This document shows, piece by piece, positions 33,481 through 41,172 of a DNA stretch of 41,766 bases. Source of the DNA: Phycisphaerae bacterium (lineage in GTDB: Bacteria; Planctomycetota; Phycisphaerae; Phycisphaerales; SM1A02); assembly GCA_016795035.1 (NCBI GenBank), contig JAEUIT010000038.1, positions 1 through 41,766 of the forward strand. The letters are read 5' to 3'. A program made the translations under genes and the position numbers. The notes under the pieces are model-generated. The model saw nothing but the letters and a program-made list of their open reading frames with translations, was not told the origin of the DNA and made no database searches. The number at the start of each line of letters is the position of its first letter. The first letter of the stretch is position 1.

Positions 33481-36126
33481 ATGCGCTTCGCAAAGATGCG
33501 GTGTGGTGTGGCGTCGATGCTCCTCGCGGGCATCGCGGCGTCGTCGAGCGCGCTCGGCGGCGGTGTCAATCCCGAATGGTCCATCGCGCGACAGTGGGAC
33601 GAGGAGATACTCGACGCGATCCGCCTCGCGACGCCACGTCCCCCGGTGCATGCGCGCAACCTCTATCACACGAGCGCGGCGATGTACGACGCGTGGGCGA
33701 CGTACGACACGACCGCTCGTGGCGTGTTCTTCCTCGAGAAGCACACCGCGGCCGACGTCGAGGCCGCGCGTCGCGAGACGATCTCCTTCGCCGCGTATCG
33801 CGTGCTCAAGGCCCGCTTTGTCACGGGCAACGGACCGAACATCGCACAGATCCAGGCGAGCCTCGACGCGCTCTTCGCCGAACTCGGCTACGACAAGAAC
33901 AACACGTCAACGGTCGGTGACACGCCGGCGGCGATCGGCAATCGCATCGCGTCGGTGATCCTCGCCGCAGGCCTTGCCGACGGCTCGAACGAGCAGGGCA
34001 ACTACGCCGCGAACAACGGCTATCACCCGGTCAATCCGTCGATGCCGTTCAAGATCCCCGGCTGCGTGATGAACAACGCGAGCCACTGGCAGCCGCTCGC
34101 GTTCGACTTCCTGGTCCTCCAGAACGGCGAGATCGTCGGCGCGTCGATTCAGACGGCGATCTGCCCGCATTGGGCGAACGTGAAGCCGTTCGGCCTTTTC
34201 AGCAGCGATCGCAACTCGACGTCGCAGGTCTACTTCGACCAAGGGCCACCGCCGCAGTTCGGCAGCGCGACGTTCAAGGAGATGGCGATCGACATGATCG
34301 CGAAGAGCGCAGCGCTCGATGCCCGCCTCGAAGACACGATCGACATCTCGCCCGCGGTCTATCACAACAGTCCGTTAGGCACCTATGAGCACCCGGGCTA
34401 CGGCCTCAACCCGGTGACGGGCGAGCCGTACGCGCCGAACGTGGTGAAGGTCGCGGACTACACGCGCATCCTCGCCGAGTGGTGGGCCGACGGCCCCGAC
34501 TCCGAGACGCCGCCCGGACACTGGCACGTCGTTGCCAACGACGTCTCGGACACCCCGAACTTCGAGTTCCGGATCGGCGGCGAAGGCGAGCCGGTGAGCC
34601 GACTCGAGTGGGACGTCAAGATGTATCTCTCCGTTGCAGGCGCTTGCCACGACGCCGCGATCACGGCGTGGGGCGCGAAGGGCTACTACGACTCCGCCCG
34701 CCCGATCTCCTTCGTGCGCTATCTGTGCGAGACCGGACAATCGTCGAACGCGAGCGCGCCGAACTACAACCCGAACGGCATGCAGCTCGTGCCGGGCCTG
34801 ATCGAGCAAGTCACGGAAGCCGACGTCGCACCGGGCGGACGCTTCGAGGACTTCCCCGAACTCGTGTACGAACCGCTCTTTGGCATTCCGATCGGCGTGA
34901 ACACGCATGTCGGCGACATCGCGGTGTATGCGTGGACCGGCGGCTTCAGCGCCGGCGCGACGACCGGCTCGACGACCACGGGTCCGCTCCCCGGACACAT
35001 CTATCGCGGCAAGGGCAACACGTGGAAGATCGGCGACTACGAACCGGGCGTGAACGACACGCCGGGCGCGCTCAACGCCGGCCAAGGTCGCGCGCCGCGC
35101 TCGATTCAGATCAACGAGGTGCGCGTCGACCAGCCCGGTCGCGATAAGGACGAGTACATCGAGATCGCGGGCCCCGCGGGCGCCTCGCTCAACGGGCTCA
35201 CGTACCTCGTGATCGGCGACGAAGTGCAGACGAAGGTCCCTGACTCGCAGGGCCGCGTGCAGGTTGCCATCAGCCTCGACGGCAAGCAGATCGGACCGAA
35301 CGGCACGTTTGTCATCGCGAAGACGGCGTTCTCGCTCGGCACCGCCGACCTCACGCAGCACTTCCGTCTCCTCGAGATCGGCAACTGCACGCACATGCTC
35401 GTGAACGGTTTCTCCGGCGCGATCGGCGACGACCTCGACTTCATCGACAACGGCGAGATCGACGTCGTGCCGTGGACGAGCGTGGTCGACGCAATCGGTC
35501 TCCGACGCAATCAGAACGCCGCGGGCATCTACACCGCGACGACGCTCGGCCCGATCAATTCGAAGTCGGCGTCGTTCGGCGTTGACTGGACGCTCGGCGA
35601 CCGCTGGATGCCGTATCAGGCGTCGAACTTCGTGACGCCGCCCTTCCCCGGTTACATCTCGGGTCACAGCACCTTTAGCCGGTCGGCCGCCGAAGCGCTC
35701 ACTCGCTTCACCGGCAGCCCGTTCTTCCCGGGCGGCTTCCGCGAGGAAGTGGTCGAGGCCGGTTGGCTCCGCTTCGAAAAGGGACCGCTCGCGCCCGTGA
35801 AGCTCCAGTGGGCGACGTACTACGACGCGGCCGACGAAGCGGGCGTCTCGCGCATCTGGGGCGGCATCCATCCGTATGCCGACGACCTCCCGGCGCGCGT
35901 GATCGGCAGCACGGTCGGCGCTCGCGCGGCAACTCGCGCTCTCGCCCTCTATCAGGGCCTTGCGTTCTCCCCTGACTTGAACTCCGACGGCGTCGTCGAT
36001 CCGGTTGACCTCGGCATCCTTCTTGGAGCGTGGGGCGGCAACGCAACCACCGGTGCTGATCTCAACGGTGACGGCTCGGTCGGACCGGAAGACCTCGGCA
36101 TCCTGCTCGGAGCTTGGACCTTCTAA
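33481..36126 (+). CDS. Secreted vanadium-haloperoxidase/PAP2-type enzyme with inserted lamin-tail-like domain and dockerin pair
   Basis: An 881-residue exported protein with a signal peptide ending near SSALGGG. All three PAP2/vanadium-haloperoxidase motifs are intact: KX6RP (Lys400, Arg407, in KGYYDSARP), the SGH motif (Ser727-Gly728-His729, in PGYISGHSTFSRSA) and SRX5HX3D (Ser790, Arg791, His797, Asp801). These supply the anion-binding pocket and acid/base His, so it could be a vanadate haloperoxidase or an acid phosphatase. Unusually ~320 residues separate motifs 1 and 2; within them residues ~541-672 (IQINEVRVDQ, DEYIEIAGPAG, FRLLEIGNCTHML) look like a lamin-tail domain. The last 50 residues are two dockerin-like repeats ending AWTF. 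AGGGAGA precedes the ATG at 33481. Confidence 0.88.
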   Translation: MRFAKMRCGVASMLLAGIAASSSALGGGVNPEWSIARQWDEEILDAIRLATPRPPVHARNLYHTSAAMYDAWATYDTTARGVFFLEKHTAADVEAARRETISFAAYRVLKARFVTGNGPNIAQIQASLDALFAELGYDKNNTSTVGDTPAAIGNRIASVILAAGLADGSNEQGNYAANNGYHPVNPSMPFKIPGCVMNNASHWQPLAFDFLVLQNGEIVGASIQTAICPHWANVKPFGLFSSDRNSTSQVYFDQGPPPQFGSATFKEMAIDMIAKSAALDARLEDTIDISPAVYHNSPLGTYEHPGYGLNPVTGEPYAPNVVKVADYTRILAEWWADGPDSETPPGHWHVVANDVSDTPNFEFRIGGEGEPVSRLEWDVKMYLSVAGACHDAAITAWGAKGYYDSARPISFVRYLCETGQSSNASAPNYNPNGMQLVPGLIEQVTEADVAPGGRFEDFPELVYEPLFGIPIGVNTHVGDIAVYAWTGGFSAGATTGSTTTGPLPGHIYRGKGNTWKIGDYEPGVNDTPGALNAGQGRAPRSIQINEVRVDQPGRDKDEYIEIAGPAGASLNGLTYLVIGDEVQTKVPDSQGRVQVAISLDGKQIGPNGTFVIAKTAFSLGTADLTQHFRLLEIGNCTHMLVNGFSGAIGDDLDFIDNGEIDVVPWTSVVDAIGLRRNQNAAGIYTATTLGPINSKSASFGVDWTLGDRWMPYQASNFVTPPFPGYISGHSTFSRSAAEALTRFTGSPFFPGGFREEVVEAGWLRFEKGPLAPVKLQWATYYDAADEAGVSRIWGGIHPYADDLPARVIGSTVGARAATRALALYQGLAFSPDLNSDGVVDPVDLGILLGAWGGNATTGADLNGDGSVGPEDLGILLGAWTF

Positions 36127-36432
36127 GTCGATCGTCGAACACGCACACGAGAGCCCCGGCCGACCGGTCGGGGCTTTTTCGTTGTCTGGTGGACTGTACT
36201 GGTGGTTTTATCGGCAATTCGGATGCATGAGCAGAATTAGGGAGGCGAACGAACGTGGGAACTTTCCCACCAATTTGCAGGGAAGTCCCCGAAGACTGCT
36301 AGCGTCGCGCGAGTTTGGTGAAAAACTCCACTCGTTCCCTGCCGTGGTTGTCACTCGCCTGTTCCGAGTTGCAACCGCGCGGCCCGCGCACGCCATTCGT
36401 GCCCGTCAAAACGTCTAGACGTGAGGAGTGCC
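36127..36432. other. Intergenic region between the two haloperoxidase-type genes
   Basis: 306 bases without a gene. It holds the upstream gene's terminator (36152-36179), an AT-richer stretch from 36180 to 36420, a near-perfect palindrome GTGGGAA-CT-TTCCCAC at 36255-36270, and GAGGAG (36423-36428) as ribosome-binding site for the next gene. The palindrome could be an operator or a leader hairpin. No promoter is clear. Confidence 0.5.
36152..36179 (+). terminator. Rho-independent terminator of the first haloperoxidase-type gene
   Basis: AGCCCCG and CGGGGCT pair around a GC-rich centre with one G-T wobble and are followed by a five-T run. The stem closely resembles the terminator of the second copy at 39095-39124, so the duplication probably included it. 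Confidence 0.9.
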
Positions 36433-39069
36433 ATGTTCATCCGTAAGACCAGCCTTGCCGCCGCGGTCGCGTTGGCGGCCTCGGCCACCGCGCTTGCCGG
36501 TGGTCCCAATCCGCAATGGTCGATCGCTCGCCAGTGGGATGAAGAGATCCTGCAGGCGATTCGCATCTCGACGCCGCGTCCGCCCGTCCACGCGCGCAAC
36601 CTCTATCACATGAGCGCCGCGATGTACGACGCGTGGGCGGCGTACGACTCGACCGCGCGCGGCGTCTTCTTCCTTGAGAAGCACACCGCCAACGACATTG
36701 AAGCGGCGCGGCGCGAATCGATCTCGTACGCGGCGTATCGCGTCCTCAAGGCGCGGTTCGTCGCCGGCAACGGCCCGAACATCGCGACGATCCAGGCGAA
36801 CCTCGATTCGCTCTTCGCGCAGCTCGGTTACGACAAGAACAACACGTCGACGGTGGGCAACACGCCGGCGGCGATCGGCAATCGCATCGCGTCGGTGGTG
36901 CTCGCGGCTGGTCTCGCGGACGGCTCGAACGAACAGGCCAACTACGCGGCGAACAACGGCTACGTGCCCGACAACAGCTCGATGCCGTTCAAGATCCCCG
37001 GGTGCGTGATGAACGACCCGAATCACTGGCAGCCGCTCGCGTTCGACTTCCTCGTCCTCCAGAACGGTGAGATCGTGGGTGCCGCGATTCAGACCGCCAT
37101 CTGCCCGCACTGGGCTGGCGTGAAGACCTTCGCGCTCTCGAACCTCGACCGCAACCCCGTGACGTCGCTCTACCTCGACCCGGGTGGCGGTCCGCCGACG
37201 ATCGGCCAGCAGGAGCACAAGGACGACGCGGTCGACATGATCTTCAAGTCGGCGCTTCTCGATGAGCGCAACGAGCAGACGGTCGACATCTCGCCGGCGG
37301 TCTTCCACAACAGCCCGCTCGGCTCGTACGAGCAGCCCGGCTACGGTCTCAACCCGGTCACCGGCGAGCCGTACGAACCGAACGTCGTGAAGCTCGCCGA
37401 CTACGCGCGCCTCCTCGCCGAGTACTGGGCCGACGGCCCCGACTCGGAGACGCCGCCCGGACACTGGCACGTCGTCGCGAACGAGTACAGCGACACGGAA
37501 GGCGTCGACTACCGCATCGGCGGCGACGGCGATCCGGTCGAGCGCCTCGAGTGGGACATAAAGATGTACCTCTCGCTCTCCGGCGCGAACCACGATGCCG
37601 CGGTCACCGCGTGGGGCATGAAGGGCTACTACGACTCGGCGCGCCCGATCTCCTTCGTTCGTTACCTCTGCGAACTCGGTCAGTCGAGCGATCCGAATCT
37701 CCCGAACTACAACCCGAACGGCATGCCGCTCGTCCCGGGCCTCATCGAGGTCATCACCGAAGCCGACGTCGTTCCCGGCGGACGCTTCGAAGACTTCCCT
37801 GAGCTCGTGTACGAACCGCTCTTCGGCATCCCGATCGGCGTGAACACGCACGTCGGCGACATCGCCGTGCGCAGCTGGACGGGCGGCTTCACCGCCGGCA
37901 CGTCGAGCGGCGCGTCGATCTCGGGACCGCTGCCCGGCCACGTCTACCGCGGCAAGGGCAACACGTGGAAGATCGGCGCCTTCGACCTGAACGTCGACGA
38001 CTCGCCGAACGCCCTCAACCCCGGCCAAGCCCGTGCGCCGCGTTCGATTCAGATCAACGAGATTCGCATCGACCAGACCGGCAGCGATCCGGATGAGTAC
38101 ATCGAGATCGCGGGTCCGCCCAATGCGTCGCTCGACGGCCTCACGTACATCGTCCTCGGCGACGAAGTGCAGACGAAGGTCCCGGACGCGCAGGGCCGCG
38201 TGCAGGTCGCGATCGACCTCACCGGACAGAACCTCGGGCCGGACGGACTCTTCGTCATCGCGAAGACGAAGTTCTCGCTCGGCACCGCTGACCTCACGCA
38301 GCACTTCCGCCTGCTCGAGATCGGCAACTGCACGCACATGCTCGTGTCGGGCTTCACCGGCGCGATCGGCGACGACCTCGACTTCATCGACAACGGCGAA
38401 CTCGACATCATCCCGTGGTCGAAGGTTGTGGACGCACTCGGCCTCCGTCGTAACTCGAATGCGGTCGGCATCTACACGACGACGACGCTCGGCCCGGTGA
38501 ACTCGAAGACGCAGACCTATGGCGTCGACTGGATCCTTGGCGATCGCTGGATGCCCTATCAGGCCTCCAACTTCGTGACGCCTCCCTTCCCTGGCTACAT
38601 CTCGGGTCACAGCACCTACAGCCGCTCGGCGGCCGAAGCGATGACGCAGTTCACGGGAAGCCCGTACTACCCGGGTGGCTTCATCGAGAAGGAAGTGCCT
38701 GCGGGCTGGTTGAAGTTTGAGAACGGCCCGGACACTGGAATCAAGCTCCAGTACGCGAGCTTCTACGACGAAGCCGACGAAGCGGGCATCTCGCGCATCT
38801 ACGGCGGCATTCACCCGCGGGCTGACGACCTCCCTGGCCGCGTTGCGGGCCAGACGATCGGACGTCGTTCCTTCACCCGCGCTGCGGCTCTCTTCCAGGG
38901 TCTCGCATACTCGCCGGATCTCAACGCTGACGGCCTGGTCGATCCGGTCGACCTCGGCATCCTGCTCGGCGCGTGGGGCGGAGGTACGTCGAGCGGCGCA
39001 GACCTTAACGGCGACGGGACGGTCGGTCCGGAAGATCTCGGCATCCTCTTGGGCGGCTGGAGCTTCTAA
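36433..39069 (+). CDS. Tandem paralogue: vanadium-haloperoxidase/PAP2-type enzyme with lamin-tail-like insert and dockerin pair
   Basis: An 878-residue exported protein co-linear with the preceding gene's product over its whole length; by eye well over two thirds of residues are identical. The signal peptide MFIRKTSLAAAVALAASATA is the most different part. The active-site set is complete: Lys397 and Arg404 (KGYYDSARP), Ser724-Gly725-His726 (GYISGHSTYSRSA) and SRX5HX3D with Arg788, His794, Asp798. The same insert with a lamin-tail-like domain separates motifs 1 and 2, and two dockerin-like repeats end GWSF. I chose the ATG at 36433, 4 bases after GAGGAG, rather than the GTG at 36421. Both copies look functional; the substrate is unknown. 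Confidence 0.88.
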   Translation: MFIRKTSLAAAVALAASATALAGGPNPQWSIARQWDEEILQAIRISTPRPPVHARNLYHMSAAMYDAWAAYDSTARGVFFLEKHTANDIEAARRESISYAAYRVLKARFVAGNGPNIATIQANLDSLFAQLGYDKNNTSTVGNTPAAIGNRIASVVLAAGLADGSNEQANYAANNGYVPDNSSMPFKIPGCVMNDPNHWQPLAFDFLVLQNGEIVGAAIQTAICPHWAGVKTFALSNLDRNPVTSLYLDPGGGPPTIGQQEHKDDAVDMIFKSALLDERNEQTVDISPAVFHNSPLGSYEQPGYGLNPVTGEPYEPNVVKLADYARLLAEYWADGPDSETPPGHWHVVANEYSDTEGVDYRIGGDGDPVERLEWDIKMYLSLSGANHDAAVTAWGMKGYYDSARPISFVRYLCELGQSSDPNLPNYNPNGMPLVPGLIEVITEADVVPGGRFEDFPELVYEPLFGIPIGVNTHVGDIAVRSWTGGFTAGTSSGASISGPLPGHVYRGKGNTWKIGAFDLNVDDSPNALNPGQARAPRSIQINEIRIDQTGSDPDEYIEIAGPPNASLDGLTYIVLGDEVQTKVPDAQGRVQVAIDLTGQNLGPDGLFVIAKTKFSLGTADLTQHFRLLEIGNCTHMLVSGFTGAIGDDLDFIDNGELDIIPWSKVVDALGLRRNSNAVGIYTTTTLGPVNSKTQTYGVDWILGDRWMPYQASNFVTPPFPGYISGHSTYSRSAAEAMTQFTGSPYYPGGFIEKEVPAGWLKFENGPDTGIKLQYASFYDEADEAGISRIYGGIHPRADDLPGRVAGQTIGRRSFTRAAALFQGLAYSPDLNADGLVDPVDLGILLGAWGGGTSSGADLNGDGTVGPEDLGILLGGWSF

Positions 39070-39094
39070 CCTCGACCTCACGCCGTAAACCTCA

Positions 39095-39124
39095 AGCCCC
39101 GACCGGGAGCGGTCGGGGCTTTTT
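39095..39124 (+). terminator. Rho-independent terminator of the second haloperoxidase-type gene
   Basis: AGCCCCGACC and GGTCGGGGCT form a perfect 10-bp stem around GGGAGC, ending in five T. It sits 26 bases past the stop. Confidence 0.95.
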
Positions 39125-39134
39125 CATGCGCGCG

Positions 39135-39258
39135 TGCGCAGTGGTCTGGCCACAGGCGCCGGGCGCACTGGACAGACCACTGCGCGGTCGCCCCCGCCGC
39201 GCACTGGACAGACCACTGCGCGGTCGCCCCCGCCGCGCACTGGACAGACCACTGCGCA
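39135..39258. repeat. Three 36-bp tandem repeats with an inverted half-copy upstream
   Basis: A 23-base core (starting GCGCACTGGACAG and ending CCACTGCGC) recurs at 39163-39185, 39199-39221 and 39235-39257, exactly 36 bases apart. The intervening 13 bases (GGTCGCCCCCGCC) are identical in the two complete units. Upstream, 39135-39148 is the exact complement of the end of the third copy (39245-39258, CAGACCACTGCGCA), so the array can also fold. It lies between a terminator and a small membrane-protein gene. It may be an operator array, a protein-binding or structured element, or a polymorphic minisatellite. Confidence 0.85.
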
Positions 39259-39287
39259 GGCACGCGTCTTGCGAAGCCGCCGCCACC

Positions 39288-39512
39288 ATGAAGAAGCCTG
39301 GTCTCATCGTCCTCGGCGCTTGCGCATGCGTTCTCGGCCTTGCCATGTGGGCCGGCTACCACGTCACACCGCTTGGACCTCTCGTTGGCGTCACCGGCGC
39401 CGTCACCGCACTCAAGGGCTATTTCGGCAGTGCGCCCGCCCAGTCCCGGTCGCAGACCGACGCCTCCGGCGCGCGGCGAAGCGGACAGCGCTCGCGGAGC
39501 CTCCTGCCCTAA
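39288..39512 (+). CDS. Possible small membrane protein, 74 residues
   Basis: Unrecognised. One hydrophobic helix at ~5-22 (LIVLGACACVLGLAMWAGY) is followed by a second mildly hydrophobic stretch (~26-46) and a polar Ser/Arg-rich tail (SRSQTDASGARRSGQRSRS). Helix 1 has two cysteines that could suit a lipoprotein-like or disulfide role, but there is no clean lipobox. No ribosome-binding site precedes the ATG at 39288, and the 36-bp repeats end 30 bases upstream. I keep it because the N-terminus MKKPGLIVLG looks like a genuine membrane protein. It may instead be non-coding. Confidence 0.45.
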   Translation: MKKPGLIVLGACACVLGLAMWAGYHVTPLGPLVGVTGAVTALKGYFGSAPAQSRSQTDASGARRSGQRSRSLLP

Positions 39513-39646
39513 GCGCCTCGGCACCTCCGCGCCCCGCCGAGCGCATTCGACCTCGACCGTGGCGCACCCGCGCGCCACGGCGCGCGGTGACATCTCCGTT
39601 GGTCGGCACGACGACGCTCGGTACGCTGGCCCGCGGAGGTTCCCCC

Positions 39647-41029
39647 GTGAAGTTCAGTCTCATCGCCGTCACTGCCAGTTCGTCGGTCGTCGCAGCCTCG
39701 TACGCCGGAATCGTCGTCCAGCACAAGGCCCTCGCGGTCGTCGGCACTCCGACCGTCGGTTCCGGGGGCTCGGCCCTCGTCACCGTGAATAACCCCTACC
39801 TCACCCGCGACGGCCGCGTGGGGTTCACGGGCACCTATCAGGACGGCCGGTCAGTGATGGGCTTCGTCTGGTTCGACGGCGAGATCGTGTGGAAGAACTC
39901 CGACGCGCTTCCCATCGTCCTCACGAACCCCGAAGTGACGATGGGCGTGGGCGACGGCGGCGAGTGGATCTACAGCCCATCGCAAGATGGCGTCGACTCC
40001 GTGTGGGTGAACGGCGCGAGTCTCTTCAAGGAGACCGATCCCGCGCCGGACCTGCCCGGCAACTTCATCACCTTCTGCTCGCGGCCGCAGATGAACGCCG
40101 ACGGCACGCCGACCTGGGTCTCCGGCATCTCCGCGGTGCAAGGCGGCGGCGCGAGTTTCCGCGCCCTCTACAAGGGCCTTCCCGGCGGAGGCGCCACGAA
40201 GATCCTCGCCGGCGGCGACATCGTGAACGGCGAGTTCATCGCGGTCGCCACGAGCGTCGGCTTCCCGTACGACTTCTCGACCGACGGGTCGAACTACATC
40301 ACGCGCGTGCTTCTCTCCTCGTCGGCCGCGACGAACGACGCGCTCGTCGCGAACTACGAGATCGTGGCGCGTGAAGGCGTCACGTCGTTCGGCGGCGAGC
40401 TGATCCAGAACCTCGGCGAGATGAAGACGAATAACGGCGCCACCTTCGTCTATAGCGGCGACACGAACGGCGTTGCAGCCACCGACGGATTCCTCATCCG
40501 CAACGACACGGCGCTCGTCCGCGAAGGAGACGTGATCGACGGATACACGCTCACCGGAAACGCGAGCGCCGTCGGCCTGAACGATCTCGAGCAGATCGGC
40601 GCGATCTGGGGCACCACCGTCGGCAAGATCCTCTTCGTGATGACGCCGACAAACGGCGGCTACGACACGCAGGTCTTGATGGCCACCGGCGACGCCGTCG
40701 ACGTCAACGACGACGGCATCACCGACGGCACGATCGTCGACTTCAACGCGAGCACGGCGACCTCGCCCGGCCTCGACCTGCCGCGACAGTGCCGCGTCTG
40801 CGCGAACGTCGACGTGCAGTTCGAGAGCGGCATCTTCGAGGCGATCGTGTGCGCCACGCTCCCGGCCGGCCCCGGACTCGCCGATCTCACCGGAGACGGC
40901 TTCGTGAACGGCGCCGACCTCGCGATCGTCCTCGGTGGTTGGGGCGGCGTGGGCGTCGCCGACATCACGTGCGACGGCGTCGTCGACGGCGCGGATCTTG
41001 GCATCGTCCTCGGCGGATGGACGGGCTAA
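39647..41029 (+). CDS. Secreted protein with C-terminal dockerin-like pair, function unknown
   Basis: A 460-residue exported protein. The GTG at 39647 is chosen because GGAGGT lies 6 bases upstream and a signal peptide (MKFSLIAVTASSSVVAASYA) begins there. The body (~25-405) has loosely repeated segments such as LTRDGRVGFTGTYQDG, GVGDGGEWIYSPSQDG, MKTNNGATFVYSGDTNG and GLNDLEQIGAIWG, recalling HAF-like or planctomycete NxxGxxAF repeats, but I cannot name a family. It includes VDVNDDGITDGTIVDF, a Ca-loop-like sequence. The end is DLTGDGFVNGADLAIVLG and DITCDGVVDGADLGIVLG, last residues GWTG. A weak GATC-TTC-GATC hairpin with six T follows at about 41072-41088. Confidence 0.82.
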   Translation: MKFSLIAVTASSSVVAASYAGIVVQHKALAVVGTPTVGSGGSALVTVNNPYLTRDGRVGFTGTYQDGRSVMGFVWFDGEIVWKNSDALPIVLTNPEVTMGVGDGGEWIYSPSQDGVDSVWVNGASLFKETDPAPDLPGNFITFCSRPQMNADGTPTWVSGISAVQGGGASFRALYKGLPGGGATKILAGGDIVNGEFIAVATSVGFPYDFSTDGSNYITRVLLSSSAATNDALVANYEIVAREGVTSFGGELIQNLGEMKTNNGATFVYSGDTNGVAATDGFLIRNDTALVREGDVIDGYTLTGNASAVGLNDLEQIGAIWGTTVGKILFVMTPTNGGYDTQVLMATGDAVDVNDDGITDGTIVDFNASTATSPGLDLPRQCRVCANVDVQFESGIFEAIVCATLPAGPGLADLTGDGFVNGADLAIVLGGWGGVGVADITCDGVVDGADLGIVLGGWTG

Positions 41030-41172
41030 CGCGCTCCGCAATCGCTGCGCGACAGCGAACGACGATCTTCGATCCTTTTTTCGCTTTGCGAGTCGAGGCA
41101 GTATCGCCGAACGCCTCGGTCGACACCTATTGGACGCGCGGCCTCGCTGCCGTGCGAGAAAAAGGATCGAGC

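Larger units (their letters stand above)
1382..34639. repeat. Dispersed asymmetric motif CTGCAACGnnGAG (16 exact copies)
   Basis: Exact copies on the plus strand start at 6278, 9795, 12567, 18467, 23010, 30462, 31317 and 32853. Exact copies on the minus strand occupy 1382-1394, 3438-3450, 4503-4515, 4731-4743, 13352-13364, 13912-13924, 25467-25479 and 34627-34639. Fourteen of the 16 extend to GSCTGCAACGnnGAG. One-mismatch copies start at 1170, 2534, 3836, 8274, 9255, 10615, 11045, 11527, 14853, 16335, 17240, 17462, 21147, 25253, 25611, 26484, 26555, 26941, 27604, 27873, 27965 and 28251. All exact copies lie inside genes, 7 sense and 9 antisense, in different reading frames. These are hand counts. 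Confidence 0.85.

Noticed and set aside
36415..39081. 888-codon open frame antisense to the second haloperoxidase-type gene, and similar long antisense frames at 34375-35871 and 21557-24373
   Set aside because: These mirror strongly supported genes and contain low-complexity Arg/Asp/Val-rich sequence typical of reverse-strand readings of high-GC genes. No ribosome-binding sites or family motifs.
39135..39258. CRISPR array
   Set aside because: The 36-base period is suggestive, but the units are directly adjacent with the same 13-base filler, so there are no unique spacers, and no cas genes are present.
6705..41029. Cellulosome (dockerin proteins implying a scaffoldin)
   Set aside because: The tags are on propellers, repeat proteins and haloperoxidase-type enzymes. 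Neither glycosidase in the window shows a tag (the GH13 end lies off the window), and there is no cohesin. A surface-sorting role fits better.
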